From Bradyrhizobium sp. CIAT3101 (GTDB lineage Bacteria > Pseudomonadota > Alphaproteobacteria > Rhizobiales > Xanthobacteraceae): a stretch of DNA of 64,000 nucleotides. The stretch lies in contig NZ_CP121634.1 in the NCBI RefSeq assembly GCF_029714945.1, positions 2,873,001 to 2,937,000 of the forward strand, read 5' to 3'. The position numbers and the translations under genes are program-made. Positions within the stretch are counted from its first letter, which is position 1, and every line of letters starts with the position of its first letter. This document shows positions 44,625-54,388 of the stretch, piece after piece. The notes beneath the pieces are model-generated. The model saw only the letters and a program-made list of their open reading frames with translations. It was not told the DNA's origin and did not search any database.

Positions 44625-44981
44625 TTACGGATGCGGCATGATCTGGTAGGGCGTGGTGTAGGGCTCGACACGGAGCGAGGCGTTGGCCAGCAGGCCGATC
44701 TTGGCAGTGGGCGCCTGCTGCATCTCTCCGTTCTGTCCGCGATGCACGTTGTACTGCCAGACGGTGAGGTCGCCCTTTTGCGCCAACGCGTGCGCAATCG
44801 CGCTCGCGTCATTGCCGCCGAGCGCCTGAAGCTCCTCGGGCGACAGCCCGATGATGATCTCGTCCTTGATGGTGACGATCTTGAAAAGGTTCATCTTGGT
44901 CTCCTGCGCCCATGCGCCCTGTGTCGAGAGTGTGAGAAGCGCAACCGCGGCGCCCTTGATGAGATCGCAGCGAGAAAGCAT
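44625..44981 (-). CDS. Small exported protein of unknown function
   Basis: A 118-residue protein. The first about 25 residues (LIKGAAVALLTLSTQGAWAQ) form a signal peptide with a likely cut after AWA. The mature part has a short alpha/beta-like pattern (IVTIKDEIIIGLSPEELQAL; TVWQYNVHRG). AAAGGACG lies before the ATG. No family is recognised. It is divergent from another exported protein gene. Confidence 0.65.
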   Translation of the reverse strand: MLSRCDLIKGAAVALLTLSTQGAWAQETKMNLFKIVTIKDEIIIGLSPEELQALGGNDASAIAHALAQKGDLTVWQYNVHRGQNGEMQQAPTAKIGLLANASLRVEPYTTPYQIMPHP

Positions 44982-45177
44982 GCCGTCGTCCTTTGGTGCT
45001 GACGCGCGCCCGAATCAGACAGTCCATCAGCCATGGCGCCCGTGATCTGCGTGGCCGTTTCGCAATCGCTTGGTCGTACGATCTTGAACAACGGTTCATG
45101 GAGCGAGAAATATCGGGAGCGATGAACCCCGACGCGGGGCGGCGAGTCCAAGCCAGGAGATCAAGGGGACTCGTTGG

Positions 45178-45642
45178 ATGAAATTCACCCGCACGATTTG
45201 TCTGCTCGCATCGATCGCGATGGCTGGCCCTGCCGTGGCCGCCGATCCCTTCTATATCGGCAGCTGGACGCTGACGACGGCCGTGGTCGCACCATGGGCC
45301 GATCCGCACCGCAAGCCAGACGATGCCGAGCGCACGCGGCTGATGGGCAAGACGGTGGTCCTGAAGGCCAGGGAGATCTCCGGTCCGCGTCCATTTGCCT
45401 GCGCCAAGCCACAGTACAAGGTGATGGACTACGGTCCCGAAATGCTCTTCCAGGGCGCATTCGACGAGATGCAGCGCGCCGACAAGAAGGTGGATCCCAA
45501 GGCCCTTGCCGTTTCGCTCGGCTTCACCGCGGCTCATATCAGGACGCTCGAGACCGGCTGCGAGATCGACGTTCATTTCGTGGACGATACAACCGCCGAA
45601 ATCGGGCTCAACGATTACGTGTATACGCTCAAGAAGCGTTAG
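45178..45642 (+). CDS. Exported protein of unknown function
   Basis: A 154-residue protein with a clear signal peptide (TICLLASIAMAGPAVAA). The mature part starts DPFYIGSWTLTTA and contains two Cys (FACAK and TGCEI), a lipocalin-like strand pattern being possible. No family is recognised with confidence. GGGGA lies upstream of the ATG. Confidence 0.65.
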   Translation: MKFTRTICLLASIAMAGPAVAADPFYIGSWTLTTAVVAPWADPHRKPDDAERTRLMGKTVVLKAREISGPRPFACAKPQYKVMDYGPEMLFQGAFDEMQRADKKVDPKALAVSLGFTAAHIRTLETGCEIDVHFVDDTTAEIGLNDYVYTLKKR

Positions 45643-46034
45643 TCCGTGGCTGCCAATCGCGGTTCACACGGGAAACAAGATGAAACGCAGGTCTAATTGA
45701 CAGCGATCGGGGCCGTGTGGTGACTGATTGCTGCTTCTTGACGCAGGTGGGTGACGGCAGCGCGTATTCCTGTTATCCGGAATTGCCGTGCCACGATGCC
45801 GACGAAGCATCGCTAAGCCCAACGGTTTGGCTTGCTCGAGGGGTTGTTCCTTGCCATAATTACAACTTCTCGGGTCGGGCCGAGTCTCTCCAGATATGCA
45901 GCTCAGCATGTCAATCTGCTGGGGTGTTCCGACCTAGAGTTCGCCGTCGCCATGATGTTCGGTAACGGCATACGGTTCTCGACCGGGCTCCCGATGCCCG
46001 ACACCGAAGGGCCGAATCCTGTGATAGGTGCGAG
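45643..46034. other. Intergenic region without a supported gene, 392 bp
   Basis: Open frames here have poor codon composition and no ribosome sites. I see no repeat or clear terminator. It is unassigned. Confidence 0.4.
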
Positions 46035-46220
46035 ATGAAAAACCTCAATTTCGCGGCTGAACTGCATCTCAAGCTCGGCGCCCCCGCGAACGGTACCGTC
46101 GAAAGTCTCCGCCTGCTGCGCGCCTTTCTCAAGCTCGCTCCCCGGCAGCGCTTTGAGGTCATCAAGCTCGTCGAAGACCTCGTCACCGACGAAACCATCC
46201 CCGAACATCCGCTGTCTTGA
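46035..46220 (+). CDS. Small hypothetical protein
   Basis: A 61-residue protein, helical and basic in the middle (LRLLRAFLKLAPRQRFEVIKLVEDLV), without signal peptide. The ribosome site is weak (GGTG). Composition looks coding and the high leucine/lysine helix is coherent. No domain is recognised. Confidence 0.5.
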   Translation: MKNLNFAAELHLKLGAPANGTVESLRLLRAFLKLAPRQRFEVIKLVEDLVTDETIPEHPLS

Positions 46221-46366
46221 GCCGGCCACGGGCCGAAATCACGCTTTGTCCACCTTTCAGGCCGGAAAACGGACCGCCAGATGGCGTCCGTCGCCGGCGC
46301 TTGGCCGCTGGAAGGCGGTGCGGCAAATGTGATAATCAGTCAGGAAAAAGAGGGAGGAGTGCGACC

Positions 46367-46708
46367 ATGATCGAACCGAAGCTCGAAGTTCCGGCCGAAC
46401 TGCGCGACCTGGCTGAGAAGACCATCGACCAGGCCGAGAAGGCATTCGGCATGTTTTTCGATGCCGCCACCAAATCGATGTCGTCCGTTCCCGGAGCAAG
46501 CGCGGACGTATCCAAGCAGGCGCTCGCCTTCACCGAGCAGAACATGAAAGCGGCATTCGAACACGCTCGTAAGCTGGTTCACGCAACCGACCTTCAGGAA
46601 GCGATGCGAATCCAGTCCGAGTTCCTGCGAAGCCAGTTCACCAATGCCGGCGATCACATGCGCCAGATGACCGGCAACTTCATGCAGCCCGGCAAGGGCA
46701 AGTCCTGA
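46367..46708 (+). CDS. Phasin family protein
   Basis: A 113-residue amphipathic helical protein (AEKTIDQAEKAFGMFFDAATKS; SKQALAFTEQNMKAAFEHARKLV; EFLRSQFTNAGDHMRQM), matching the phasin_2 pattern. Phasins coat polyhydroxybutyrate granules in the cytosol. GGGAGGAG precedes the ATG at 46367. It is a single gene. Confidence 0.85.
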   Translation: MIEPKLEVPAELRDLAEKTIDQAEKAFGMFFDAATKSMSSVPGASADVSKQALAFTEQNMKAAFEHARKLVHATDLQEAMRIQSEFLRSQFTNAGDHMRQMTGNFMQPGKGKS

Positions 46709-47158
46709 CAAGGGAAAGTTCTGATTTCTCGCGCCACGCGCGTGTGCTTACAAATTGATCTTGCGCAGGGACGCGCTGCGCATTTCAATTCCGGTGCAGG
46801 TCCATGATGGGCCACCGGATGAACCTCATTCGCCGTCCGTCATCCTTTCTGCTGATCCCTGTCGGTTCTTCCGGCAGGGATTTGCATTTCAAGGGCTTGT
46901 TGCCGCGTTCCGCGCAAAACTCAGCCGCAGCACGATCCCGGAAATTGCGAGAGGTCGATGCGGCCGATGATCGACCGCAGCAGCTTGCGGGTCGAGCGGT
47001 AGATATGTCGTACGAGCCCGGGCGACCGCGCCGGGGGCAGGCCAAGCCTCGCCGTATCAAGCCTTTCGAGATGGTGCGACAATTGCCTCTCCCATGCTGT
47101 ACCGCCCTGCTATCGCGGCCGGCATGGAACTGCGTTGATCTGCCGCAAAGGATCCCGA
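46709..47158. other. Intergenic region without a supported gene, 450 bp
   Basis: A short hairpin, CCTGTCGG-ttctt-CCGGCAGG, lies near 46858-46879 (one G-T pair) and may terminate the phasin transcript. Frames in both directions look non-coding. The rest is unassigned and could hide an RNA. Confidence 0.35.
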
Positions 47159-47989
47159 TTAGTAGTCGCCGGGATTCATGATCATCGGGGAGGTCGTATC
47201 GGCCGGCGCGAGCGCGCTGCTGGCGCTGTCGCGCAGGAAGCGATCGAGCGTCGCCTGGATCTTCTCCTTGACCGAGTCGGGCCCGCGATCGCTCATCTCG
47301 GTATGCTGCGCACCGGTGTGGATGATGTCGATGCCGCGCGCCTTGGCTTCCTCCGGCGTCGGCAGCACGCCGGGGTCAGTCTGGAAATGCGGATCCTTGG
47401 AGCGGAATGACAGGATCTTCATGCGGTCGTTGAGCACGAAGGGCACCCTGAGATTGTCGAGCGTGATCACTTTCGACACCAACTCGGGATGCTGCTGTGC
47501 GACATACATCGAGACGTCGCCGCCGTTGGAGTGACCGACCAGCGTGATGTGATCGTAGTCAGCGTTCTCCTGCCGCCCCTTCAACGTGGTCAGCACGTAG
47601 AGGATGTTGGCCTCGCAACGCATATAGACCTCGCGCCGGCCGACATATTGCTGGCCGACACGGGTCATCAGGGGCGGATCGCTCGGCAGATCCTGCTGGA
47701 TGCTGGCAACGAGATAGCCGCGCGCGGCAAGCACGTTGGCGAGGAACGAATATTCGGTGGCCTTGACCGTGTTGCCGTTGCTGATGATGGCGACCGGAAG
47801 CTTCCAAAGCCCGAGATTGGCCTTGGTCTCGTAATCGCGCCGCACCGCGATTTCGACCGAGATCGGCCGCTGACGCGTGGCGTCGAACAAGGACAGCATC
47901 TCGTGACGGATCGCGAATTTGCTGACGACGACATACTGGCCCGCCGCAAGGACGCACAGAAAAGCCAGAATTGCAAAAACCCTTTTCAT
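47159..47989 (-). CDS. Exported alpha/beta hydrolase
   Basis: A 276-residue protein. The first 22 residues are an uncleaved or cleaved signal (VFAILAFLCVLAAGQYVVV). LVGHSNGGDVSMY is the nucleophile elbow. His in GAQHTEMSDRG is a candidate catalytic base. The pattern (VAIISNGNTVKATEYSFLA; LAARGYLVASIQQDLPSD) resembles dienelactone hydrolase-like or PAF-acetylhydrolase-like lipases. The substrate is unknown. It is the only gene on this stretch. Confidence 0.75.
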   Translation of the reverse strand: MKRVFAILAFLCVLAAGQYVVVSKFAIRHEMLSLFDATRQRPISVEIAVRRDYETKANLGLWKLPVAIISNGNTVKATEYSFLANVLAARGYLVASIQQDLPSDPPLMTRVGQQYVGRREVYMRCEANILYVLTTLKGRQENADYDHITLVGHSNGGDVSMYVAQQHPELVSKVITLDNLRVPFVLNDRMKILSFRSKDPHFQTDPGVLPTPEEAKARGIDIIHTGAQHTEMSDRGPDSVKEKIQATLDRFLRDSASSALAPADTTSPMIMNPGDY

Positions 47990-48137
47990 TGTTCCGTCTC
48001 AATCACTTTTGACTGAACATGGCCATTGAAAACGCCCAGATCGAGAAATCGTGAGCACATTACGGGATTAAATTTAGGCAAGTCTGCGAGAAGGGGCCCC
48101 AAAACGGCCCGCGTGCCGGCGTCGCCGGGGCGCAAGA

Positions 48138-49934
48138 TTAGAGGCAGTTCGGCCTGCCGCGTTCGGGGCAAAGCCGGAACGCGCTCGACAGGGTGAACAG
48201 GAAGCGCGCGCTGCGCCGCTCATTGTCGGGCGCCCGATAGCTCAGTGGCACGGCGACGCCCAGATCTGCCTGGAAATCCTGCGGCAGGAAGAACCGTATG
48301 CCGGCACCGGCCGATGTCAGCGCAAGGCCGTCGCTCAGACGGTAGCCGTGGTTCCAGACTGCGCCGGCGTCGCCGAAAGCGTAGAGCTGGTAGCCGCTCC
48401 AATAGCGGTAGTTGAGCTTCTGGTCGAAGCGAACTTCGAGCGAGCCGGCAAGGCCATTATCGCCGCTGATCTCGGCCGCACCGTAGCCGCGGCCGAAGGC
48501 TGCGCCGCCGAGATAGAACTGCTGCGAGGTAAACAATGGTCGCGATGCGGTCTGGCTCGCCGCAGACAGTTTGAGTGACCAGGCGTCAGTGAGAGTCTGG
48601 TAGCGCGTGAACCAGACATTCAGCACCGAGAAATTCGAGGACGCGCCGTCGCGCGACAACAGATCGTCGTCGAAATGCGAAGCGCCGAAGACGTCGAGGC
48701 CCTGGCGGAAGGTCATCGTCGTGTAGTTGGTGCCGCCGAAGCGATCCTGGAGGCGGTAATCGGCCGTGAGGCTCGCGGTCCTGATGTGGTCGTTGTACCA
48801 GGGGCCGTAGAGATCGTGCTCCGATACGTTGCTGAAAGTCCCGGCCATGGTCAGCGTCAGTCCGGACGATTGCGACATGAAGGGCACGGTGCTCGCACGT
48901 ACCTCGAAAGCCTCGGTCGTGGTGATGTCGCTGTCGAGACGGCGCGCATCTCCCGGCCGGACTGCGCTGTAGAGGACGGAGGCGCCGAGGCGCACGCCGT
49001 CGACGCCGACTGGCGCGTCATAGGACAGTCGCGCAAAGCCGAGCTCGCGCGGATCGTTGGCAATGGTCGACAGGTTGACCGCGAGCGTGTCGCCCGGCGT
49101 GAGATAGGAGTTGAAAGCGCCCGTAGCGTAGGTCTGCCATGGGCCGACCGACGACGAGCCGAGATTGTCCAGGCCGAACGACGTGAAGACGTGCCAGGTT
49201 TTCAGATAGACGGTGAGGCGGAAACGACCGGTCGCGCCACCGATCTCCTCCAGTGCGGTATCGGTGATCCGCACGCCCGGCCTGCCGTTGATGAGGAAGA
49301 GCTGGCGTTCGAGCGTTGACAGCCGCGACGGCTGCTCGGCCAGGACCGGCCCGAGCATTGGCCTCACGCCGAACTGCTCGGCGCCGTCACCCTTCAGATC
49401 GGCTTGCACGATGGCGCCTTCGATCACCTGGATCCGGACGCGGCCATCGGCGATGTCCTGCGGTGGCACGATCGCCCGGCTGAGATGGAAGCCGTCGGCA
49501 CGGTAGAGATCGCTGATTGCGCCGGCGATCGCAGCGAGGTCGGCTTGCGAGACCTTCTTGCCAAGATAGGGCTGATAGAGGGCGGCTATGCGATCCTGAG
49601 GGATGACATGGGCGCCGCTGACGTTGATGCCGCGCAGGACAAATTGTGGCTTGGTGTCGCCGCCGGTATTGGGCTGGCCGACCGAGGGTAACTTCACCGG
49701 AGGCCGGCTCAGAGATTCCTGCTCGGTTTGGTTTTCAAAATACTTCTCTGGCTGGCGCGGATCGAACCCCGGCTGGTTCGCCTGCTGCGCGAACGCGTGA
49801 GGATTTCCCGCAAGCGTCGGTCCGAGCAGTGCCAGCACGGCAGCAAGATACCGTCCAGCCGCGCCAAGCGCGGACCGTTCTCCGTAGTTTGACGGAGAGG
49901 TCTCCAGGCGCCGGTAAGAATTCAGTAGCCACAT
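48138..49934 (-). CDS. TpsB/ShlB-type outer-membrane secretion protein (POTRA plus barrel)
   Basis: A 598-residue protein. A long signal region (about 1-50, ending AFAQQ) is followed by a POTRA-type domain (about 95-185: FVLRGINVSGAHVIPQDRI; GRVRIQVIEGAIV), a second small domain, and a C-terminal beta-barrel with the conserved FGRGYGAAEISGDNG motif. Such proteins export a large TpsA exoprotein across the outer membrane. No TpsA gene lies next to it. The gene is divergent from a FecR-domain gene 129 bp away. Confidence 0.88.
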   Translation of the reverse strand: MWLLNSYRRLETSPSNYGERSALGAAGRYLAAVLALLGPTLAGNPHAFAQQANQPGFDPRQPEKYFENQTEQESLSRPPVKLPSVGQPNTGGDTKPQFVLRGINVSGAHVIPQDRIAALYQPYLGKKVSQADLAAIAGAISDLYRADGFHLSRAIVPPQDIADGRVRIQVIEGAIVQADLKGDGAEQFGVRPMLGPVLAEQPSRLSTLERQLFLINGRPGVRITDTALEEIGGATGRFRLTVYLKTWHVFTSFGLDNLGSSSVGPWQTYATGAFNSYLTPGDTLAVNLSTIANDPRELGFARLSYDAPVGVDGVRLGASVLYSAVRPGDARRLDSDITTTEAFEVRASTVPFMSQSSGLTLTMAGTFSNVSEHDLYGPWYNDHIRTASLTADYRLQDRFGGTNYTTMTFRQGLDVFGASHFDDDLLSRDGASSNFSVLNVWFTRYQTLTDAWSLKLSAASQTASRPLFTSQQFYLGGAAFGRGYGAAEISGDNGLAGSLEVRFDQKLNYRYWSGYQLYAFGDAGAVWNHGYRLSDGLALTSAGAGIRFFLPQDFQADLGVAVPLSYRAPDNERRSARFLFTLSSAFRLCPERGRPNCL

Positions 49935-50063
49935 GATTTTTCATAGGTTTTTATGGTCAACGATTGGTTAATGCGGCCCCCGGAGTCGCGGGTTCCCGCT
50001 AAGCCAATCTTGAGTGATCTCGGATACGCATCAGGCTCGCAGTTACTCAGGCTGAGGGTCATC

Positions 50064-51263
50064 ATGTTCGTCCGAATTGGAATGCAGTGCGCCGTGATGG
50101 CAGCGCTGATCCTGGGAACTGCGTTTGGTGCGTCCGCTGCGGACGACGGCGTCTGGTCGGTGAGCAAGTCGTCGGGCGAGGTCTGGCTCGCGACCAGCGG
50201 CGCCCAGCAGGTGTCATTGAATCAGCAGGAGACCCTGAAACCGGGCGATACCATTCGCACCGGGCGCAACGGACGCGTGCTGCTCGTGCGTGGTGAAGAG
50301 ACGATCTTGATCTCGCCCAACTCGGTGGTCGGCGTGCCGGCCGAAAAGAAGGATGGGCTTTCGACCACCATCATCCAGCAGGCGGGTTCGATCCTGCTGG
50401 AGGTCGAGAAGCGCAACGTCAAGCATTTCGAAGTCGAGACGCCGTATCTCGCCGCGGTGGTCAAGGGCACGCATTTCAGCGTCACGGTGGGCGCCGACAG
50501 CACCAAGGTTGGCGTGCTCCGCGGCCAGGTTGAAGTCTCCGATTTCAAGACTGGCCAGATCGCCCAGGTCATGCCGGGGCAAGTGGCCACCGCCTTCGAG
50601 CACGGCAAGCCCGGTCTCAGCCTCAGCGGTTCCGGCACGCTCAATCCGATCGAGCAAGGCAAGCCTCGCGCTTCCACGATCGAGCGCATTCCCGTGCCGA
50701 AGTCGGGCCTCTCGGTGCCGCGCAATGCGGCGAACGGCCATGCGATCCATGCGCTTGGTGCGATCGACAAGGGCACCAGGACAGCCGGCGTACCAGCGCA
50801 ATCGCGCCAGGCAAACGAGACCCGCGCGCCCAAGGCCGGCGTGGTGCGCATCTCGAGCTCGCTCGGCGAGGTCAAGCTGAACTTCCACAAGGTTACGCAC
50901 GGGCTCGCCCACGACACCGTCGCGCCGGGGCGGGTGCGTAACGCGAACGCCAGCACCGACACGGTGTGGAGCGACAGCAAGTCGAGCACGACGACTACAG
51001 CCGCCAATAGCACAACCGTGACGGCCGTCAGCGTGAGCAGCAGTGCCTCCGCTTCTACCGCGGCATCAACAGCTTCGAGTCCAACGACGACAGTGGCGCC
51101 CATCGCCCAGTCGACCAAGGACGCGACCGACAGCGTCTCGGGAACCATAAGTGGTGTGAGCGGTGCGACCGGCAACGGAAATAGCGGCAACGGCAACAAC
51201 GGCAATGGAAACGGTAACAGCGGCAACAACGGCAACCACTACGGTTGGTACAAGCATCACTAG
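50064..51263 (+). CDS. FecR-domain exported protein with Asn/Gly-rich tail
   Basis: A 399-residue protein. The signal peptide is VRIGMQCAVMAALILGTAFGASA. Residues about 35-180 form a FecR domain (GDTIRTGRNGRVLLVRGEE; VETPYLAAVVKGTHFSVTV). A Ser/Thr-rich segment and a low-complexity GNGNSGNGNNGNGNG tail follow. FecR domains outside sigma-regulation loci are often periplasmic and peptidoglycan- or secretion-associated. The start at 50064 follows GAGGGT; an earlier in-frame ATG at 49953 would bury the signal. The CHASE2 protein gene follows 65 bp downstream, so the two are probably one operon. Confidence 0.85.
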   Translation: MFVRIGMQCAVMAALILGTAFGASAADDGVWSVSKSSGEVWLATSGAQQVSLNQQETLKPGDTIRTGRNGRVLLVRGEETILISPNSVVGVPAEKKDGLSTTIIQQAGSILLEVEKRNVKHFEVETPYLAAVVKGTHFSVTVGADSTKVGVLRGQVEVSDFKTGQIAQVMPGQVATAFEHGKPGLSLSGSGTLNPIEQGKPRASTIERIPVPKSGLSVPRNAANGHAIHALGAIDKGTRTAGVPAQSRQANETRAPKAGVVRISSSLGEVKLNFHKVTHGLAHDTVAPGRVRNANASTDTVWSDSKSSTTTTAANSTTVTAVSVSSSASASTAASTASSPTTTVAPIAQSTKDATDSVSGTISGVSGATGNGNSGNGNNGNGNGNSGNNGNHYGWYKHH

Positions 51264-51328
51264 GGCCGTGCTGTCGGAATAATGCGGGGGGCACTTGGCG
51301 GCGAGCGTCGCCAGTGCGGGGGAGCAAG

Positions 51329-54073
51329 GTGAAACGCTATCGACCACATATCCTTGTCGTGATCGCGCTGGCGGTCGTGCTGTCCACGGGTTGGCACGGC
51401 TCGCTCCGCAACGCGCTCACCGACCTTCGCTTCGCCTGGGAGTCGCGGGCGGCCAGCGGCAACGTGGTCGTGGTCGCCATCGATGCGCCCTCGATCGATC
51501 GGATCGGCGTGTGGCCCTGGCCGCGCAGCCTGCACGCCGACCTCCTGCACAGGCTCGAAGCCGCCGGTGCGCAGGATGTCGCTTTTGACATCGATTTCAG
51601 CACGCCGTCGGATTCGGCCTCCGACGACGCCTTTCTCACCGCGCTTCGGGAAGTCGGCGGCTCGACGATCCTGCCGTCCTTCAAGCAGCCGACACCCAAT
51701 GGTGGTGCGGCTCACGTCAATCGTCCGCTGAAGCCGTTCAGCAACCAGTCGTGGCCGGCCGTCGTCAATGTCGCGGTCGAATCCGATGGCCTCGTCCGCC
51801 GCTATCCGGTCGGCGAGAAGCTGGGCGACGCGCAGATGCCGTCGATGGCCGTCGTGCTGGCCGGTCAGGACGCCAATCGCCGGCCACCCTTCCTGATCGA
51901 CTTCAGCATTCGTGCTGCTTCCATTCCGATCGTGTCCTATGTCGACGTGCTGCGAGGAGATGCGGCAGCGCTCGACAAGCTGAGGGACAAGAAGGTCATC
52001 GTCGGTGCCACGGCACTGGAGCTGGGCGACCGGTTCAGCGTCCCGAATGGCCGCATCGTTGCGGGGCCTGTCCTGCAGGCGTTGGCGACCGAATCGGTCC
52101 TTCAGAACCGCATGCTGCGCTGGACGTCCAATGCCGGCATGATCATGGGCCTGGGCCTGATCTGCCTGTTGATGATGTACTCATGGCGCCGTGTCGCACC
52201 GGGTGTCCGCGTCGCGATCCTGGTCGCAGCCGGAGCCGGCATCGAATTGACTGCGGCGCTTGTGCAGGAACGTTGGCCGCTCGTCATCGACACGTCTCTG
52301 TTCCACATCGCGATCGTCGCCTATCTGACGGCGATCGCGCTGGACGAGATCGATTTCCGTAGCCTGCTGGGCCGCATCGCCGAAAGCCGCTTTCATCGCA
52401 TCGCGATGTCGCTCGGCGATGGTCTGGTCTGCACCGACGAAGATCACCGGATCACGGTCTGGAATCCCGGCGCGAGTGCCATCTTCGGCTACATGCCAAC
52501 CGAGATGATCGGTCGCCCGTTCGAGACGCTTTGCGCGATGCCGACAGAGGACGGCTCGAAAACCTTCGCCATACGCGACGCTGCGCGCCAGGCGCTTCTG
52601 GTCCCCGGCGGAGCCGTGGTCGTCGAGTTCGAGGGCCGGCGCAAGAATGGCGAAACCTTCCCGGTCGAGGCGAGTTTCTCGGGCTGGCAGGGGACGGAGG
52701 GCTTCCAGTATGGCGCGATCCTCCGCGACATCTCCGTGCGCAAGCGGGAGGCCGAACGTGTCAGATATCTCGCCGAGTATGACGCGCTGACCGGTCTTGC
52801 CAACCGCAATACGCTCCACACCAAGCTTGCGAGCCTGCTTACCGTGGCGCAGCGGCGGTCCTCCGAGGTCGCGCTGCTCGTGCTGGGCCTCGATGGCTTT
52901 CAGCAGATCAACGACATGCTTGGACACGCGATCGGCGATCTCGTGCTGCGGGCGGTCGCCGAGCGCCTGCGGACTGAGGCCGACGGCAGGGCGGTGGTCG
53001 CCCGGCTCAGTGGCGACGAGTTTGCGATGGCGCTGGATTGCGCGGCGAGCGACGAGCCGATTGCCGCGTTTGCCGAGCGGATTGCGCGCGCGTTCGAGGC
53101 GCCGCTTGTGACGGGCTCGCGCCAGCACCGCGTCAAGATCAGCGTCGGCGTCGCCGTCTATCCGGAGGGTGGACAGAGCGCGGACGATCTCCTGAGCAAC
53201 GGCCATCTGGCGCTGAGCCGCGCCAAGGCGACCCGGCGTGGCAGCCATGTGATCTTCGAAAACGCGATCAGGCAGGAGCTGGAGAGCCGGCTGACGCTTG
53301 AGAGCGAACTGGCGCTTGCCGCCGACCGCGGCGAATTCGAGTTGTTCTACCAACCTCAGGTTCGTCTGATAGACGGTGGCCTGATTGGGGCCGAAGCGCT
53401 GATCCGTTGGCGGCACCCGGTGCGCGGCTATGTCTCGCCTGGTGAGTTCATGCCGGTGGTCAACACCTCGGCGTTGTCCGAGCGGATCGCGAACTGGGTG
53501 ATGGAGACGGCCGGCCGGCAGGCGCGTGCGTGGGAGCTGTCGGGCAACGCCGTCCGCGTCGCAATCAACCTCTCGCCGTCGCAGCTCGACTCCGGTGATC
53601 TCGCGCATTCAGTCGCGGAGCTGCTCAAAGCGACGGGGCTGACCCCCTCGCTGCTCGAGATCGAGGTCACCGAGGACATCCTGCTGCATGACGAGGGCCG
53701 GGTGCTCGACATCTTCAAGCGGATCCAGCAGCTCGGCGTCCGCATTCTGTTCGACGATTTCGGAACAGGCTATGCAAGCCTGAGCTACCTGAAGAAGTTT
53801 CCGCTCGATGGCCTCAAGATCGACCGCTCGTTCGTGCTCGATCTGCTCGCGGATTCCGACGACGCGGCGATCGTCGGCTCGACCATCGGCCTCAGCAGGC
53901 AACTCGGTCTGACCGTTGTTGCCGAAGGCATCGAGAATCGCGCGACGGCGGATTTCCTCGTCAGCATGGGCTGCGAGGAGGGGCAGGGCTACTTCTTCGG
54001 CCGTCCGATGCCAGCAGACGCGTTCGAGAAGCAATTTTTGGTGAACCGGCTGGAAACGGTCAGCGCGGCCTGA
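51329..54073 (+). CDS. CHASE2-PAS-GGDEF-EAL membrane signalling protein
   Basis: A 914-residue cyclic-di-GMP protein. One N-terminal helix, a periplasmic CHASE2 domain (about 30-290), three helices (about 300-355), PAS (about 370-480), GGDEF (about 485-645) and EAL (about 655-905). The GGDEF motif reads SGDEF (about residue 560), which may be weak or purely regulatory. The EAL domain is intact: EALIRW, NLSPSQL, EVTEDIL and DDFGTGYASL. It is likely a net phosphodiesterase. GTG at 51329 follows GGGGGAG. Co-occurrence of CHASE2 with FecR suggests a shared periplasmic input. Confidence 0.92.
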   Translation: MKRYRPHILVVIALAVVLSTGWHGSLRNALTDLRFAWESRAASGNVVVVAIDAPSIDRIGVWPWPRSLHADLLHRLEAAGAQDVAFDIDFSTPSDSASDDAFLTALREVGGSTILPSFKQPTPNGGAAHVNRPLKPFSNQSWPAVVNVAVESDGLVRRYPVGEKLGDAQMPSMAVVLAGQDANRRPPFLIDFSIRAASIPIVSYVDVLRGDAAALDKLRDKKVIVGATALELGDRFSVPNGRIVAGPVLQALATESVLQNRMLRWTSNAGMIMGLGLICLLMMYSWRRVAPGVRVAILVAAGAGIELTAALVQERWPLVIDTSLFHIAIVAYLTAIALDEIDFRSLLGRIAESRFHRIAMSLGDGLVCTDEDHRITVWNPGASAIFGYMPTEMIGRPFETLCAMPTEDGSKTFAIRDAARQALLVPGGAVVVEFEGRRKNGETFPVEASFSGWQGTEGFQYGAILRDISVRKREAERVRYLAEYDALTGLANRNTLHTKLASLLTVAQRRSSEVALLVLGLDGFQQINDMLGHAIGDLVLRAVAERLRTEADGRAVVARLSGDEFAMALDCAASDEPIAAFAERIARAFEAPLVTGSRQHRVKISVGVAVYPEGGQSADDLLSNGHLALSRAKATRRGSHVIFENAIRQELESRLTLESELALAADRGEFELFYQPQVRLIDGGLIGAEALIRWRHPVRGYVSPGEFMPVVNTSALSERIANWVMETAGRQARAWELSGNAVRVAINLSPSQLDSGDLAHSVAELLKATGLTPSLLEIEVTEDILLHDEGRVLDIFKRIQQLGVRILFDDFGTGYASLSYLKKFPLDGLKIDRSFVLDLLADSDDAAIVGSTIGLSRQLGLTVVAEGIENRATADFLVSMGCEEGQGYFFGRPMPADAFEKQFLVNRLETVSAA

Positions 54074-54088
54074 GTGCCTGTTTTGATC

Positions 54089-54349
54089 CTAGCGCCGGCG
54101 CGCAACCGCCACGCCAAAGAGGAACGCGACAAACAGGCTGGCTAAGGGGGCTTCGCGCGTGATCGCCGCGACTGTCGCGAGCGGCCGTCCGGGCTTTCGC
54201 GCTTCATCGATCGCGTAGGTGAGGCGATCGACGGCGGCACGCAAACCTCCTGCAACCTCGCCGATGGTGTGGGACACGTCGGTCGCCGCATCGATGGCGC
54301 GCTCGGCCATGCCTGGCTGAGGATTGGGCTGCGGTATGTCCGTGCTCAA
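54089..54349 (-). CDS. Small membrane-anchored protein, DUF883-like
   Basis: An 86-residue protein. A helical amphipathic part (ERAIDAATDVSHTIGEVAGG) is followed by one C-terminal hydrophobic helix (LASLFVAFLFGVAVARRR), the layout of ElaB/DUF883-type ribosome- or membrane-associated proteins. The start is TTG 54349 with GGAGA 8 bases upstream; the first internal ATG would remove 13 residues. It converges with the CHASE2 gene. Confidence 0.6.
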   Translation of the reverse strand: MSTDIPQPNPQPGMAERAIDAATDVSHTIGEVAGGLRAAVDRLTYAIDEARKPGRPLATVAAITREAPLASLFVAFLFGVAVARRR

Positions 54350-54388
54350 GTACGATCTCCAGACCAGACGACGAAACTGAGGCCGGCA

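Noticed and set aside
46709..47158. Several short frames on both strands
   Set aside because: No ribosome sites and poor composition; left as unassigned intergenic sequence.
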